Under the pieces are notes generated by a model. It had not been told where the DNA came from. It saw only the letters and a list, made by a program, of their open reading frames with translations, and did no database searches. From NCBI GenBank assembly GCA_944323115.1, contig CALURG010000017.1, positions 1-40,606 on the forward strand: a stretch of 40,606 bases of DNA. Reading direction: 5' to 3'. Numbering within the stretch: position 1 is the stretch's first letter; every line of letters begins with the position of its first letter. The position numbers were made by a program, and so were the translations under genes. This document shows, piece by piece, positions 33,476 through 40,558 of this stretch. The DNA is from Candidatus Gastranaerophilales bacterium. Lineage in GTDB: Bacteria > Cyanobacteriota > Vampirovibrionia > Gastranaerophilales > Gastranaerophilaceae.

Positions 33476-33895
33476 CTATGATTTTTTATATTTGGGCATG
33501 TATTTTTTTAAACATTCAAGCAGTTTTTTTGTCAAATCCGGTTCAATTTGTTTTTGTGCGGCATTAACGACTTCATCAATTTTTTTTGAATCCGTAATGT
33601 ACATGGTTGGAGTTACAATTTTTTCATTCGGCATTGGAAAATACTCTGTTCTGAATACAACGGTATTTCCTTGTGTGTCGAGTATTATTCTTTTATCACC
33701 TTTGGGTTTAAAAAGTTTTATAAAAAAATTTTTTATAGGATTTTTTGTGTATAAAGGCTTTTCTACCCTTTTTTGAAAATCCATATAGTCTTTCAAAACC
33801 TCAGGCGAAAACATTTTTGCAATTTGTTTTTTCACACTTTGTTTTAAAATAACACGTGTTTTGCCAAATAAAGTATTTTGTACTTTTAGATTCAT
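33476..33895 (-). CDS. hypothetical basic protein, tandem paralogue 1
   Basis: A 139-residue Lys-rich protein, not recognised. Features shared with the next gene are QSVKKQIAKMFSPEVLKDYM, the patch KNFFIKLFKPKGDKR, and LDTQGNTVVFRTEYF. It has an extra C-terminal part with a helix (IDEVVNAAQKQIEPDLTKKL) that the neighbour lacks in that form. Start ATG 33895 is preceded by AAGGATG. Upstream is an 80-base gap to the asnS stop. Coding supported by the ribosome site and the duplication; function unknown. Confidence 0.6.
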   Translation of the reverse strand: MNLKVQNTLFGKTRVILKQSVKKQIAKMFSPEVLKDYMDFQKRVEKPLYTKNPIKNFFIKLFKPKGDKRIILDTQGNTVVFRTEYFPMPNEKIVTPTMYITDSKKIDEVVNAAQKQIEPDLTKKLLECLKKYMPKYKKS

Positions 33896-33982
33896 TTTTC
33901 ATCCTTTTTGCAAAGACAAAAAACCGTAAATAAAAAAATTATTTATATTTAAAGGTTTATTTTTACAAATATTAATAATGAA

Positions 33983-35263
33983 TTACGGTTTAATCCTGTC
34001 CATTAGTCTCGGGAACGGAATGGTCTCCCTGACATGATGAAGACCGCAAATCCAAGCAACCGTTCTTTCAATACCGAGTCCAAAGCCGGCATGTTTGCAG
34101 CTTCCGTATCTTCTCACATCAAGATACCAGTTGAAAACTTCTTCCGGCAGACCTTGTTCTTTGATTTTTGCTTTTAGTTTTTCGATATCTTCTTCTCTTT
34201 GTCCTCCGCCGATGATTTCACCGTATCCTTCAGGTGCAATCATATCTACACATGCGGCTTTGTCGCCTTCTTGTTTCATGTAGAAAGCTTTTATTGCCAT
34301 CGGATAATGGTGAATCATAACAGGCTTGTCAAATTCTTCCGAGATGAGAGTTTCTTCATCTCCGCCAAAATCCGCACCCCATTGCGTGTCATTTCCTTTT
34401 TTCTTAAGTATTTCAATGGCTTCGTCGTAAGAAATTCTCGGGAAGGGACGTTTGATATTTTCGAGTTTTGAAATATCTCTTTCGAGAACTTCCAAATCCG
34501 CTCTGTTGTTTTTTACAACCTCTTGAACGATATATTCAACAAATTCTTCAGCCAAATCCATGTCATCATAAATGTCAAAAAATGCCACTTCGGGCTCAAC
34601 CATCCAGAACTCTGTCAAATGTCGTCTTGTCTTGGATTTTTCTGCACGGAAGGTCGGACCAAAGCAGTAGGCTTTACCGACAGCCATTGCAGCAGCTTCC
34701 ATGTATAGCTGTCCGCTTTGTGTAAGGTAGGCATTTTCATCAAAATAATCTACTTTGAAAAGATTTGTTGTGCCTTCGCATGCATTTGGTGTAAAAATCG
34801 GTGCGTCAACAAGAGTAAAACCTTTGTTGTCAAAGAAATCACGTACCGATTTGATGATTCTGTGACGAATTCTCAAAATAGCTTTTTGTCTCAAAGAACG
34901 CAGCCACAAATGTCTGTGCTCCATCAAAAAATGTGTGCCGTGTTCTTTCGGTGTAATCGGATAATCTATGGATTCACCGATAACCTTAACATCCGTTGCA
35001 TCTATTTCATAACCTATTTTTGAGCGGTCATGTTTTTTTACGGTACCTGTAACTTCAACACTGGATTCTTGTGTAATTTTTCCGGAAAGTTCAAAAACTT
35101 CATCAGAAACATTGCCTTTAAAAACAACTGCCTGAATTTCTCCCGTACCGTCTCTCAATTGCAAAAAATGCAGTTTCCCGCTGGAGCGTTTATTGTACAA
35201 CCATGCTTGCAGTGTTATAGTTTGTCCTTCGTATTTTGCAATGTCTTCAATGTAAATTTTCAT
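33983..35263 (-). CDS. asnS: asparaginyl-tRNA synthetase
   Basis: A 426-residue class IIb synthetase. N-terminal OB-fold anticodon-binding domain: [20 protein letters not shown]. Catalytic domain: motif 1 near [19 protein letters not shown], motif 2 [20 protein letters not shown], motif 3 [16 protein letters not shown]. The EFWMVEPE sequence in motif 2 is characteristic of AsnRS, while AspRS has EFTQ-type residues. A dedicated AsnRS means Asn-tRNA need not be made only by transamidation. It has its own promoter at 35295-35323; an intrinsic terminator farther upstream isolates it from other transcripts. Confidence 0.96.
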   Translation of the reverse strand: MKIYIEDIAKYEGQTITLQAWLYNKRSSGKLHFLQLRDGTGEIQAVVFKGNVSDEVFELSGKITQESSVEVTGTVKKHDRSKIGYEIDATDVKVIGESIDYPITPKEHGTHFLMEHRHLWLRSLRQKAILRIRHRIIKSVRDFFDNKGFTLVDAPIFTPNACEGTTNLFKVDYFDENAYLTQSGQLYMEAAAMAVGKAYCFGPTFRAEKSKTRRHLTEFWMVEPEVAFFDIYDDMDLAEEFVEYIVQEVVKNNRADLEVLERDISKLENIKRPFPRISYDEAIEILKKKGNDTQWGADFGGDEETLISEEFDKPVMIHHYPMAIKAFYMKQEGDKAACVDMIAPEGYGEIIGGGQREEDIEKLKAKIKEQGLPEEVFNWYLDVRRYGSCKHAGFGLGIERTVAWICGLHHVRETIPFPRLMDRIKP

Positions 35264-35294
35264 GTAACTTCCTCGTAATGTTTAACTCCTTTTT

Positions 35295-35323
35295 ATTATA
35301 GCCAATTGGTATTTTTAGTACAA
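35295..35323 (-). promoter_or_regulatory. sigma70-type promoter of asnS
   Basis: Minus strand: TTGTAC (35318-35323), exactly 17 bases, TATAAT (35295-35300). AAAGGAG and the ATG follow within 40 bases. Confidence 0.7.
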
Positions 35324-35337
35324 ACTAAATAAAAAAA

Positions 35338-35360
35338 ACCTTTGTCGTTCGGACAAAGGT
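35338..35360 (-). terminator. intrinsic terminator, minus orientation, upstream of asnS
   Basis: ACCTTTGTC-CGAAC-GACAAAGGT followed by TTTTTTTT on the minus strand: perfect 9-bp stem and U-tract. It ends a transcript arriving from the spacer to the right, where I see no convincing gene; the nearest minus-strand gene (slipin) stops 645 bases away. Confidence 0.85.
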
Positions 35361-35641
35361 GTTGATTCGGTTAGTAATTTTGGTAGTTAGGTTTTAGAGT
35401 TTATGGAGTTATTAAATTAAAATTTCACACTAAAATCAGGGCTTAGAACACTTTTAACACTTTCGTACTTTTATAAGTTGTGTCAAAATACAAAATTGCC
35501 TGTTTTGTTTTTGTTTGTTGCAAAAGTTAACAATTTCATACAGTCAACCGGCTCCGGTTTCTCCTTTGGATTCCGTGCGGGGCTAAACAGCGGTGTTGAG
35601 GAATAAAAACAATTTCGAAATTCGGGGAGAACTGGCTTTCT

Positions 35642-35667
35642 GTCATCCTGAGAGCGAAGCAAACTCA
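35642..35667 (+). repeat. fragment of the 104-bp repeat
   Basis: GTCATCCTGAGAGCGAAGCA plus AACTCA matches the first 26 bases of the copy at 35874, differing at one base. The rest of the repeat is absent here. Confidence 0.75.
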
Positions 35668-35797
35668 AACAACAGTGACAGTGGTATTGGACAAGTATGT
35701 TGGTTTCATCCCTCACTACGACCCTCTGCCTTGAAATTGCTCCACACTCCCAAAGAGAGGGGGAGTATTTAACATAAATTCTATAGCCTCACAAAAA

Positions 35798-35818
35798 CCC
35801 TCCCCAAGCAGGGGAGGG
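35798..35818. repeat. dispersed palindrome, copy 2
   Basis: CCCTCCCC-AAGCA-GGGGAGGG, identical in all 21 bases to 559-579. Confidence 0.85.
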
Positions 35819-35873
35819 AAAATGTTTTTATTCTGACAGATAATAACAAACAGATTTCAGGGCAGAGCCATCT

Positions 35874-35977
35874 GTCATCCTGAGAGCGAAGCAAGCTCAG
35901 TATCTTACCGAATATGTGATTACAAATCAATCTTAATTTCTATTCACCCTATCTTGACACAGACAAGGGTGGTTCAA
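35874..35977 (+). repeat. 104-bp dispersed intergenic repeat, copy 2
   Basis: Gap-free partner of 3968-4071 at about 80% identity by eye, in the same orientation. It ends 29 bases before the slipin stop codon. Confidence 0.8.
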
Positions 35978-36005
35978 TAAAAACATGTTTTATATTTTGA
36001 CAAAT

Positions 36006-37016
36006 TTAGTTTTTCGGAACAGCATCGAGCATCTGTTTTATTCCGTCAACAGAACTCAAGATACCTGTTGCTTCATAAGGCATATAAACAACCTTGTTGT
36101 TTTCACCTTCGACCATTTGTTTCAATGTATCCAAATATCTTACGGCAATCAGGTATTTGTCAGGCTGACCGTGATCTTGGATAGCCTCTATAGTTTTTCC
36201 GATTGCAGTTGCTTCCGCTTCTGCCTGTTTTACCCTTGCAGCAGCCTGACCTTCTGCAACCAGCCTTGCCGCTTCCTTTTCGCCTTCAGCTTCAAGTATG
36301 GCCGCTTGTTTTTGGCCCTCTGCCTTATTGATAGCGGCTTCTTTTTCACCTTCCGCTTTCAAAATGGCTGCTTGTTTTTGACCTTCCGCTTCATAGATTG
36401 CGGCTCTTTTTTCTCTTTCGGCTTTTACTTGTTTTTCCATAGAAGCCTGAACATCTGCCGGAGGTGTAATTTCTTGTAATTCAATTCTGTTAACTTTTAC
36501 ACCCCATTTATTTGAAGCTTCATCAAGAGTTTCTCTGAGTTTTGCGTTTATTGTGTCACGGGAAGAAAGTGTTTCATCAAGAACCATATCTCCTATGACG
36601 TTTCTCATTGTCGTGAGTGTTAGTTTTTCAATTGCTTCCGGAAGATTTTGTATGCGGTACACAGCACTTTTTGCATCCATAATCTGGAAATATATCAAAG
36701 CATTAATAGATATAGAAACATTGTCTTTGGTAATTACATTCTGGCGGGGAATATCCATAACGGATTCTCGAAGGTCAATCAAAGTTCTTTCACTGTAATA
36801 TGAATATGTTCTTCCGTCAGGGCCTTTTTGTGAGTATTTCCATTGGATTTTTCTAGGATACTCAAAAAAAGGTATGATGATATGAAAACCGGCATAAAGA
36901 ACTTTTTCAAAAACACCGAGTTTTTCAACAATCATCGCTTCTTCCTGCTGGATAATTTTTATACCCGCAATAAAGTAAACAACAACAAGTGCTACAATAA
37001 TCAGTAAAAAAAACAT
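36006..37016 (-). CDS. SPFH/slipin (stomatin-like) membrane protein
   Basis: A 336-residue SPFH protein. One N-terminal membrane helix (FFLLIIVALVVVYFIAGIK), then the SPFH domain (IIQQEEAMIVEKLGVF to about residue 190, with NVITKDNVSISINALIYFQI). After that comes a long coiled coil with five 11-residue repeats at about 209-263 (AEGQKQAAILK, AEGEKEAAINK and so on), and a C-terminal region (GKTIEAIQDHGQPDKYLIAV) typical of the QmcA/paraslipin group. SPFH oligomers form microdomains and cages in the membrane, usually with an NfeD partner, which is encoded directly upstream here with a 30-base gap. The operon order nfeD-slipin is the usual one. Confidence 0.93.
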   Translation of the reverse strand: MFFLLIIVALVVVYFIAGIKIIQQEEAMIVEKLGVFEKVLYAGFHIIIPFFEYPRKIQWKYSQKGPDGRTYSYYSERTLIDLRESVMDIPRQNVITKDNVSISINALIYFQIMDAKSAVYRIQNLPEAIEKLTLTTMRNVIGDMVLDETLSSRDTINAKLRETLDEASNKWGVKVNRIELQEITPPADVQASMEKQVKAEREKRAAIYEAEGQKQAAILKAEGEKEAAINKAEGQKQAAILEAEGEKEAARLVAEGQAAARVKQAEAEATAIGKTIEAIQDHGQPDKYLIAVRYLDTLKQMVEGENNKVVYMPYEATGILSSVDGIKQMLDAVPKN

Positions 37017-37046
37017 TTTTCTTCCTTTCTATTCAACAGTAAAAAA

Positions 37047-37475
37047 TTATAACCTTTCAACATACATAACAATGCTGTCATTTTTGACAATCTTTACTTC
37101 TTCACCCGGCTCAAACACCTCTTCATTCAGAGATTTTGCCTGCCATTCTTCACCGAATATTGCTATTCTTCCGCCTTGCGGTGTGATTTTTTCAATAACT
37201 TTTGCGGGTTTTCCTATATACATTTCTATTGTTTCAGGTTCTCCGGAGTTTTTTTGTTTCAAAAGGAAAGGCCTGAGCCACAACAGAAAAATAACTGAAA
37301 ATACCGCAAAAACAACAACTTGTATGGTTAATGAAAAGTGTAATGCCGCTGATATTGCTGCGACAAAACATGCAAAACCCAGATTCAAAAAGAACATTGC
37401 AGGTGTAAAAATTTCAATAATACAAAGTATCACACCCGCAATGCACCAAATCTGCCACAAACTTATTGTATCCAT
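37047..37475 (-). CDS. NfeD-family membrane protein (short form)
   Basis: 142 residues with two to three N-terminal membrane helices (WCIAGVILCIIEIFTPAMFF, LGFACFVAAISAALHFSL, VVFAVFSVIFLLWLRPFL) and a C-terminal OB-fold (YIGKPAKVIEKITPQGGRI, then EVFEPGEEVKIVKND). It lacks the N-terminal protease domain of long NfeD proteins. It should bind the slipin encoded downstream. The ATG at 37475 is inside an arm of an inverted repeat with GGAG, and an internal promoter lies in the upstream gap (see 37475-37549), so its translation may depend on which promoter is used. Confidence 0.92.
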   Translation of the reverse strand: MDTISLWQIWCIAGVILCIIEIFTPAMFFLNLGFACFVAAISAALHFSLTIQVVVFAVFSVIFLLWLRPFLLKQKNSGEPETIEMYIGKPAKVIEKITPQGGRIAIFGEEWQAKSLNEEVFEPGEEVKIVKNDSIVMYVERL

Positions 37476-37549
37476 TAAGATGTCTCCTCAAAAATAATGT
37501 TTTAATTATATAGTATATTTTTCCAATAGTAAATAAAAAGACATCTTAA
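37475..37549 (-). promoter_or_regulatory. inverted repeat covering the nfeD ribosome site, with an internal promoter between the arms
   Basis: TTAAGATGTCT and AGACATCTTAA (plus-strand 37539-37549 and 37475-37485) are perfect 11-base partners 53 bases apart. The downstream arm takes in part of GGAG and the first base of the nfeD ATG. Between the arms is TTTACT (37528-37533), 17 bases, TATAAT (37505-37510). Transcripts from this promoter begin past the upstream arm; read-through transcripts contain both arms. Confidence 0.55.
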
Positions 37550-37565
37550 ATACTTTAAATGCAAG

Positions 37566-37844
37566 CTAATATCCGCCCTCGACTATACAATAATGCCCGT
37601 CTTCAAGGTCATATTTGTCATGGACTCTGCACACATTGCAAAGACATCCTTTATCTTCGTCTATACATCTGCTTTTTGTGTATGCACAAAACAAATTTTC
37701 CAGTCCTTCGGTATTTTCGATACCTTTCAGCATATCGAACATATTGTGCGGCATTTCTTTTACTTTGCAGGATGTTGTATAAGACGGACATTTCAGACAG
37801 TTGCACATTTCAAGATTTTCTTTTGTTTTTTCTACCTGTGACAT
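37566..37844 (-). CDS. DUF2769 Cys-rich protein
   Basis: A 92-residue protein with ten Cys residues arranged CNCLKCPSY, TSC, FCAYTKSRC, GCLCNVCRVH and a final HYC. This matches the Cys-rich DUF2769 family, which has no known function and is probably metal- or Fe-S-binding. ATG 37844 is preceded by AAGGAG; the longer frame to 37877 is less likely because it runs into the ferritin-like gene. It follows the ferritin-like gene by 10 bases, so both are in one operon. A role in handling iron or redox stress is an inference from the neighbour and the Cys content. Confidence 0.75.
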   Translation of the reverse strand: MSQVEKTKENLEMCNCLKCPSYTTSCKVKEMPHNMFDMLKGIENTEGLENLFCAYTKSRCIDEDKGCLCNVCRVHDKYDLEDGHYCIVEGGY

Positions 37845-37854
37845 TATTTTCTCC

Positions 37855-38166
37855 TTAATCTTTTTTCTTTTCTTCATCCATCATGTCTTCAACCTCATGA
37901 GCACCTTCCGAGTAAAATTTTGCTTCTTCAGGGTCAAGAGTAATCAAAAGTTTGAACAATTCTCCTACGTGTTCTCTTTCTTCGTTGGCAATATCTGTCA
38001 AAACAGTGTGCACAAGTTCATTGTCAGTTGATTCTTTGATTTGTTCATAAAGTTGAATAGCTTCGTATTCCGCAGCAATGTTAAAACGAATACCTCTTAT
38101 GAGTTCCTCTTTTGTGAGTTTTCTGTCACAATGCTGCACATTACAAGAATTTGAAAATTGCGGCAT
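37855..38166 (-). CDS. ferritin-like protein of the encapsulated-ferritin/rubrerythrin type
   Basis: A 103-residue ferritin-like four-helix half-bundle. Helix 1 is LTKEELIRGIRFNIAAEYEA continuing IQLYEQIK, with the ligand Glu in AAEYEA. Helix 2 is VHTVLTDIANEEREHVGELF, with the E-x-x-H metal pair in EEREH. The tail is acidic (YSEGAHEVEDMMDEEKKKD). Size and motif order match EncFtn-like or short rubrerythrin-type proteins that oxidise Fe(II), often as encapsulin cargo. No encapsulin shell gene is in the window. The N-terminal NSCNVQHCDRK adds two Cys not typical of EncFtn. RBS GGAG is part of a small dyad (38175-38194). Operon with the DUF2769 gene. Confidence 0.82.
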   Translation of the reverse strand: MPQFSNSCNVQHCDRKLTKEELIRGIRFNIAAEYEAIQLYEQIKESTDNELVHTVLTDIANEEREHVGELFKLLITLDPEEAKFYSEGAHEVEDMMDEEKKKD

Positions 38167-38174
38167 AATTTATC

Positions 38175-38194
38175 TCCGTATTGATTGATACGGA
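38175..38194 (-). promoter_or_regulatory. dyad at the ribosome site of the ferritin-like gene
   Basis: TCCGTAT-CAATCA-ATACGGA, perfect 7-base arms; the downstream arm supplies GGA of the Shine-Dalgarno GGAG. A -10-like TAAAAT (plus-strand 38198-38203) is directly upstream, so the dyad could be an operator at the start site or an RNA hairpin hiding the ribosome site. Confidence 0.5.
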
Positions 38195-38272
38195 ATTATT
38201 TTAGCCGTAGAGGACAAAAATTGAATTGCACAATAAAGCTAATTAAAAAAAACTTTTAAAAACAATTAAAAC

Positions 38273-38812
38273 TTATTTCTGCTCAATAATATCTTCAGAA
38301 GTACTGTAAGCGACGTCATTTGCTTCACTCTCTACAGGTGAAGCCTGGCCTGTTGTTTCGCCTTCTTGAGCCGCATCTTCTTCATTTTTTGGCTCAACTA
38401 CGGCAACACCCATTGATTTTAGAGCTTGTCTCGATTTTGGTGCTAGAGCTGTGTCAGGGAAATTTTCCAGTATAGTTTGGAAACAGTCTATTGCCTCCTG
38501 CTTATATTCACGGGCTTTGTACAAATTAGCCGCCTTGTAATACAAAGGTGCAAGACCGGTGTCGGGTGCTATCAGCATTTGGTTGTCCAATTTTATTTTT
38601 ATTTCAATCATTTCAGAATTGTCTTGAGGAGAAAACAAGGAATTTGCATAAACTTTTTTTGTAAGACGGTCAATAGTATCCGCCATAGTTGTCATATCTT
38701 CCTGTGACAGAGTCCCTGCTGATTTTTTAGATTTTTTTGCAGCAAGAGAATCAGTTGATGCCATCGAAAAAATTATCAATCCTACCAAAATTAATATAAA
38801 AGTCTTTTTCAT
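38273..38812 (-). CDS. secreted TPR-like repeat protein
   Basis: A 179-residue exported protein: signal peptide MKKTFILILVGLIIFSMAST continuing DSLAAKK. The mature part has a helix (DMTTMADTIDRLTKKVYANS) and a TPR-like pair (LAPLYYKAANLYKAREYKQE, then DCFQTILENFPDTALAPKSR), as in BamD/YbgF-type proteins. The C-terminal 45 residues are acidic and low-complexity. It may support envelope assembly, but there are no neighbouring tol, pal or bam genes. ATG 38812 preceded by AGGGGAG. It is 106 bases upstream of the ferritin-like gene, so co-transcription is uncertain. Confidence 0.72.
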   Translation of the reverse strand: MKKTFILILVGLIIFSMASTDSLAAKKSKKSAGTLSQEDMTTMADTIDRLTKKVYANSLFSPQDNSEMIEIKIKLDNQMLIAPDTGLAPLYYKAANLYKAREYKQEAIDCFQTILENFPDTALAPKSRQALKSMGVAVVEPKNEEDAAQEGETTGQASPVESEANDVAYSTSEDIIEQK

Positions 38813-38876
38813 TTTTTAGTATACTCCCCTGCAAATATCATATAATAAGTATTTTTTTTTGCACTCGACCAGATGG

Positions 38877-38905
38877 TTTAGAAAAATATCAATCACTGGT
38901 ATAAT
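38877..38905 (+). promoter_or_regulatory. extended -10 promoter of nagZ
   Basis: TTTAGA (38877-38882), 17 bases, TATAAT (38900-38905) preceded by TGg, an extended -10. It is 76 bases upstream of the TTG start of the glycosidase gene. Confidence 0.6.
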
Positions 38906-38981
38906 TTGTTTGTAATATTCATATATTTTGTCAAATTAAAAAAAATTTGCCGTATCAATCTGATTTTACGGGAGCCAAAAA

Positions 38982-39974
38982 TTGCAAAACCTCACATTAA
39001 ATCAAAAATTACACCAAATGTTCATAATGGGCTATGAAGGCACATCTCTTGAGTCGGAAAACAACAAGGGTTTTATTAAAGCACTTGAGAATGGACTTGG
39101 CGGAGTAATATTTTTTACACAAAACATCAATGACCGTGAAGAATTTAAAAAATCGGTCGAAAAAATAAATAATTATGCTTTGATAAAACCTTTTTTGAGT
39201 ATTGACCAAGAAGGCGGCAGGGTGGAACGCACTTTAAACCTTTACGGAGGAAGTCACTATTTGAGTGCAAGAGAAAGTGCAAAAAAAGGTTCAGAATTTG
39301 TCAAAAAACAAACCGAGACAATTGCAAAAGAATTAAAGGATTTTGGTTTAAACATGAATTTTGCACCGGTGCTTGATGTAGATACAAATCCTAAAAACCC
39401 GGTTATAGCCGAACGCTCGTTCTCTCAAGACCCAGATGAAGTTGCAAAATTCGGAAAGATTGTAATTGAAACATACAAAAAATATGGAATTATTCCCGTA
39501 GGAAAGCATTTTCCCGGTCACGGCGAAACTTGTGTTGACTCACACAAAGAAATGCCGGAACTTGATTTGTCTACAGAAGAATTGGAAAAAATCCACATAA
39601 AACCTTTTAAAAAACTTTTGCCGATTCTTCCGGCAATGATGGTTGCACACATACATTACAGTGCTTTTGATACAGAAAAGATTCCTGCTTCCGTCTCTCA
39701 AAATGTTATTGAAAAATATTTGAGAAAAAATCTCGGTTTCAAAGGACTTGTGATTTCCGATGACATGGTAATGGGAGGAATAAAATGTTTCAGCTCTCTT
39801 GAAGCTTGCATAAGAGGAATAAATGCAGGTATAAATATGTTTATTTTCAGGAATTCCGATGAAAAAACACTTAATCTTATCAACGATTTGGAAAAATCAG
39901 TTGAAAAAGGACAGATAAATATTGACAACGTCAATAAATCGGCAGAACTTGTTCATAGACTAAAATGTTGCTAA
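38982..39974 (+). CDS. nagZ: beta-N-acetylglucosaminidase, GH3 family (NagZ type)
   Basis: A 330-residue glycoside hydrolase family 3 enzyme. Active-site motifs: FLSIDQEGGRVERT, then the NagZ loop KHFPGHGETCVDSHKEMP (about 175-192) with the acid/base His-Asp pair, and the nucleophile in LVISDDMVMGG (D260). It removes GlcNAc from anhydroMurNAc-peptides during peptidoglycan recycling. No signal peptide is visible, so cytoplasmic. The start is TTG 38982 after GGGAG; no ATG lies close upstream in frame. It fits functionally with the peptidoglycan genes at 18006-24508 but is not in the same operon. No known link with rplS, 98 bases downstream. Confidence 0.9.
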   Translation: MQNLTLNQKLHQMFIMGYEGTSLESENNKGFIKALENGLGGVIFFTQNINDREEFKKSVEKINNYALIKPFLSIDQEGGRVERTLNLYGGSHYLSARESAKKGSEFVKKQTETIAKELKDFGLNMNFAPVLDVDTNPKNPVIAERSFSQDPDEVAKFGKIVIETYKKYGIIPVGKHFPGHGETCVDSHKEMPELDLSTEELEKIHIKPFKKLLPILPAMMVAHIHYSAFDTEKIPASVSQNVIEKYLRKNLGFKGLVISDDMVMGGIKCFSSLEACIRGINAGINMFIFRNSDEKTLNLINDLEKSVEKGQINIDNVNKSAELVHRLKCC

Positions 39975-40072
39975 TCATTAAGACAATAATTGCCAAAATA
40001 CTTGATAACAAACTGTGTTTTTATTAAGATTTATTTATTGTCATTAAAATTAATTAAAAAAGGAATAAAAAG

Positions 40073-40429
40073 ATGAACCCGATAGTTGAAGCATTAGGAA
40101 AAAAACACATCGAAAACAGCAATCTTCCTGAACTAAATCCGGGAGATACAGTGAAAGTTTTCGTAAGAATCATCGAAGGCAACAAAGAAAGAACTCAGGC
40201 TTTCGAAGGTATCATTATTAAAAAACGCGGTTCCGGAATTGGAAAGACTATTACTGTCAGAAAAACTTTTCAAGGTGTCGGCGTAGAAAGGGTATTCCCT
40301 GTATACTCTCCTCGTCTTGAAAAAATTCAAGTAGTAAGACGCGGTGATGTAAGAAGAGCAAAACTCTATTACCTCAGAGAACGTTCAGGTAAAGCTACAA
40401 GAATCAAAGAAAAAATCGAAAAAAGATAA
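40073..40429 (+). CDS. rplS: 50S ribosomal protein bL19
   Basis: A 118-residue protein, complete: [20 protein letters not shown], the conserved [20 protein letters not shown], and the ending [17 protein letters not shown]. It is at the 30S-50S interface. Start ATG 40073 after AAAAGGA. The usual partners (rpsP, rimM, trmD) are not upstream here; nagZ is, so rplS probably has a separate promoter in the 98-base gap or shares the nagZ one. Confidence 0.97.
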   Translation: MNPIVEALGKKHIENSNLPELNPGDTVKVFVRIIEGNKERTQAFEGIIIKKRGSGIGKTITVRKTFQGVGVERVFPVYSPRLEKIQVVRRGDVRRAKLYYLRERSGKATRIKEKIEKR

Positions 40430-40448
40430 TTTTTTCAGTTTAAAAATA

Positions 40449-40480
40449 AAAAAGCACAAGGATTTTTCCTTGTGCTTTTT
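40449..40480 (+). terminator. intrinsic terminator of rplS
   Basis: AAAAAGCACAAGGA-TTTT-TCCTTGTGCTTTTT: perfect 14-bp stem followed by ATTTT. Confidence 0.9.
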
Positions 40481-40484
40481 ATTT

Positions 40485-40558
40485 TGGCTATGTCACAACA
40501 AACAGTTGATAAATAGCCATTTTTATAGGGGAGTATCAGAACTCCCCTACAAACTGTT
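40485..40558. repeat. cluster of inverted repeats after rplS
   Basis: Three pairings in 74 bases: TGGCTA (40485-40490) with TAGCCA (40514-40519); AACAGTT (40501-40507) with AACTGTT (40552-40558); and TAGGGGAGT-ATCAGA-ACTCCCCTA (40526-40549, perfect 9 bp). The last two nest; the first crosses the second. It is non-coding and beyond the terminator, near the right edge. Confidence 0.55.

Larger units (their letters stand above)
35361..36005. other. gene-free, repeat-rich spacer
   Basis: 645 bases without a convincing gene. It holds the second copies of two dispersed repeats (35798-35818, 35874-35977) and a 26-base fragment (35642-35667). It also has a GC-richer patch (about 35540-35640) with no recognisable content. 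A 77-codon frame on the minus strand (35483-35716) runs across the repeats and has no ribosome site; I do not accept it. The 120 bases next to the terminator are unique and could hold a small RNA. Confidence 0.7.

Noticed and set aside
35264-35480. T-box riboswitch for asnS
   Set aside because: There is no T-box sequence (TGGNACCGCG-like) or specifier stem, and a good asnS promoter lies after the terminator.
35483-35716. 77-codon open frame on the minus strand in the repeat-rich spacer
   Set aside because: It runs through dispersed repeats, has no ribosome binding site and no protein-like composition.
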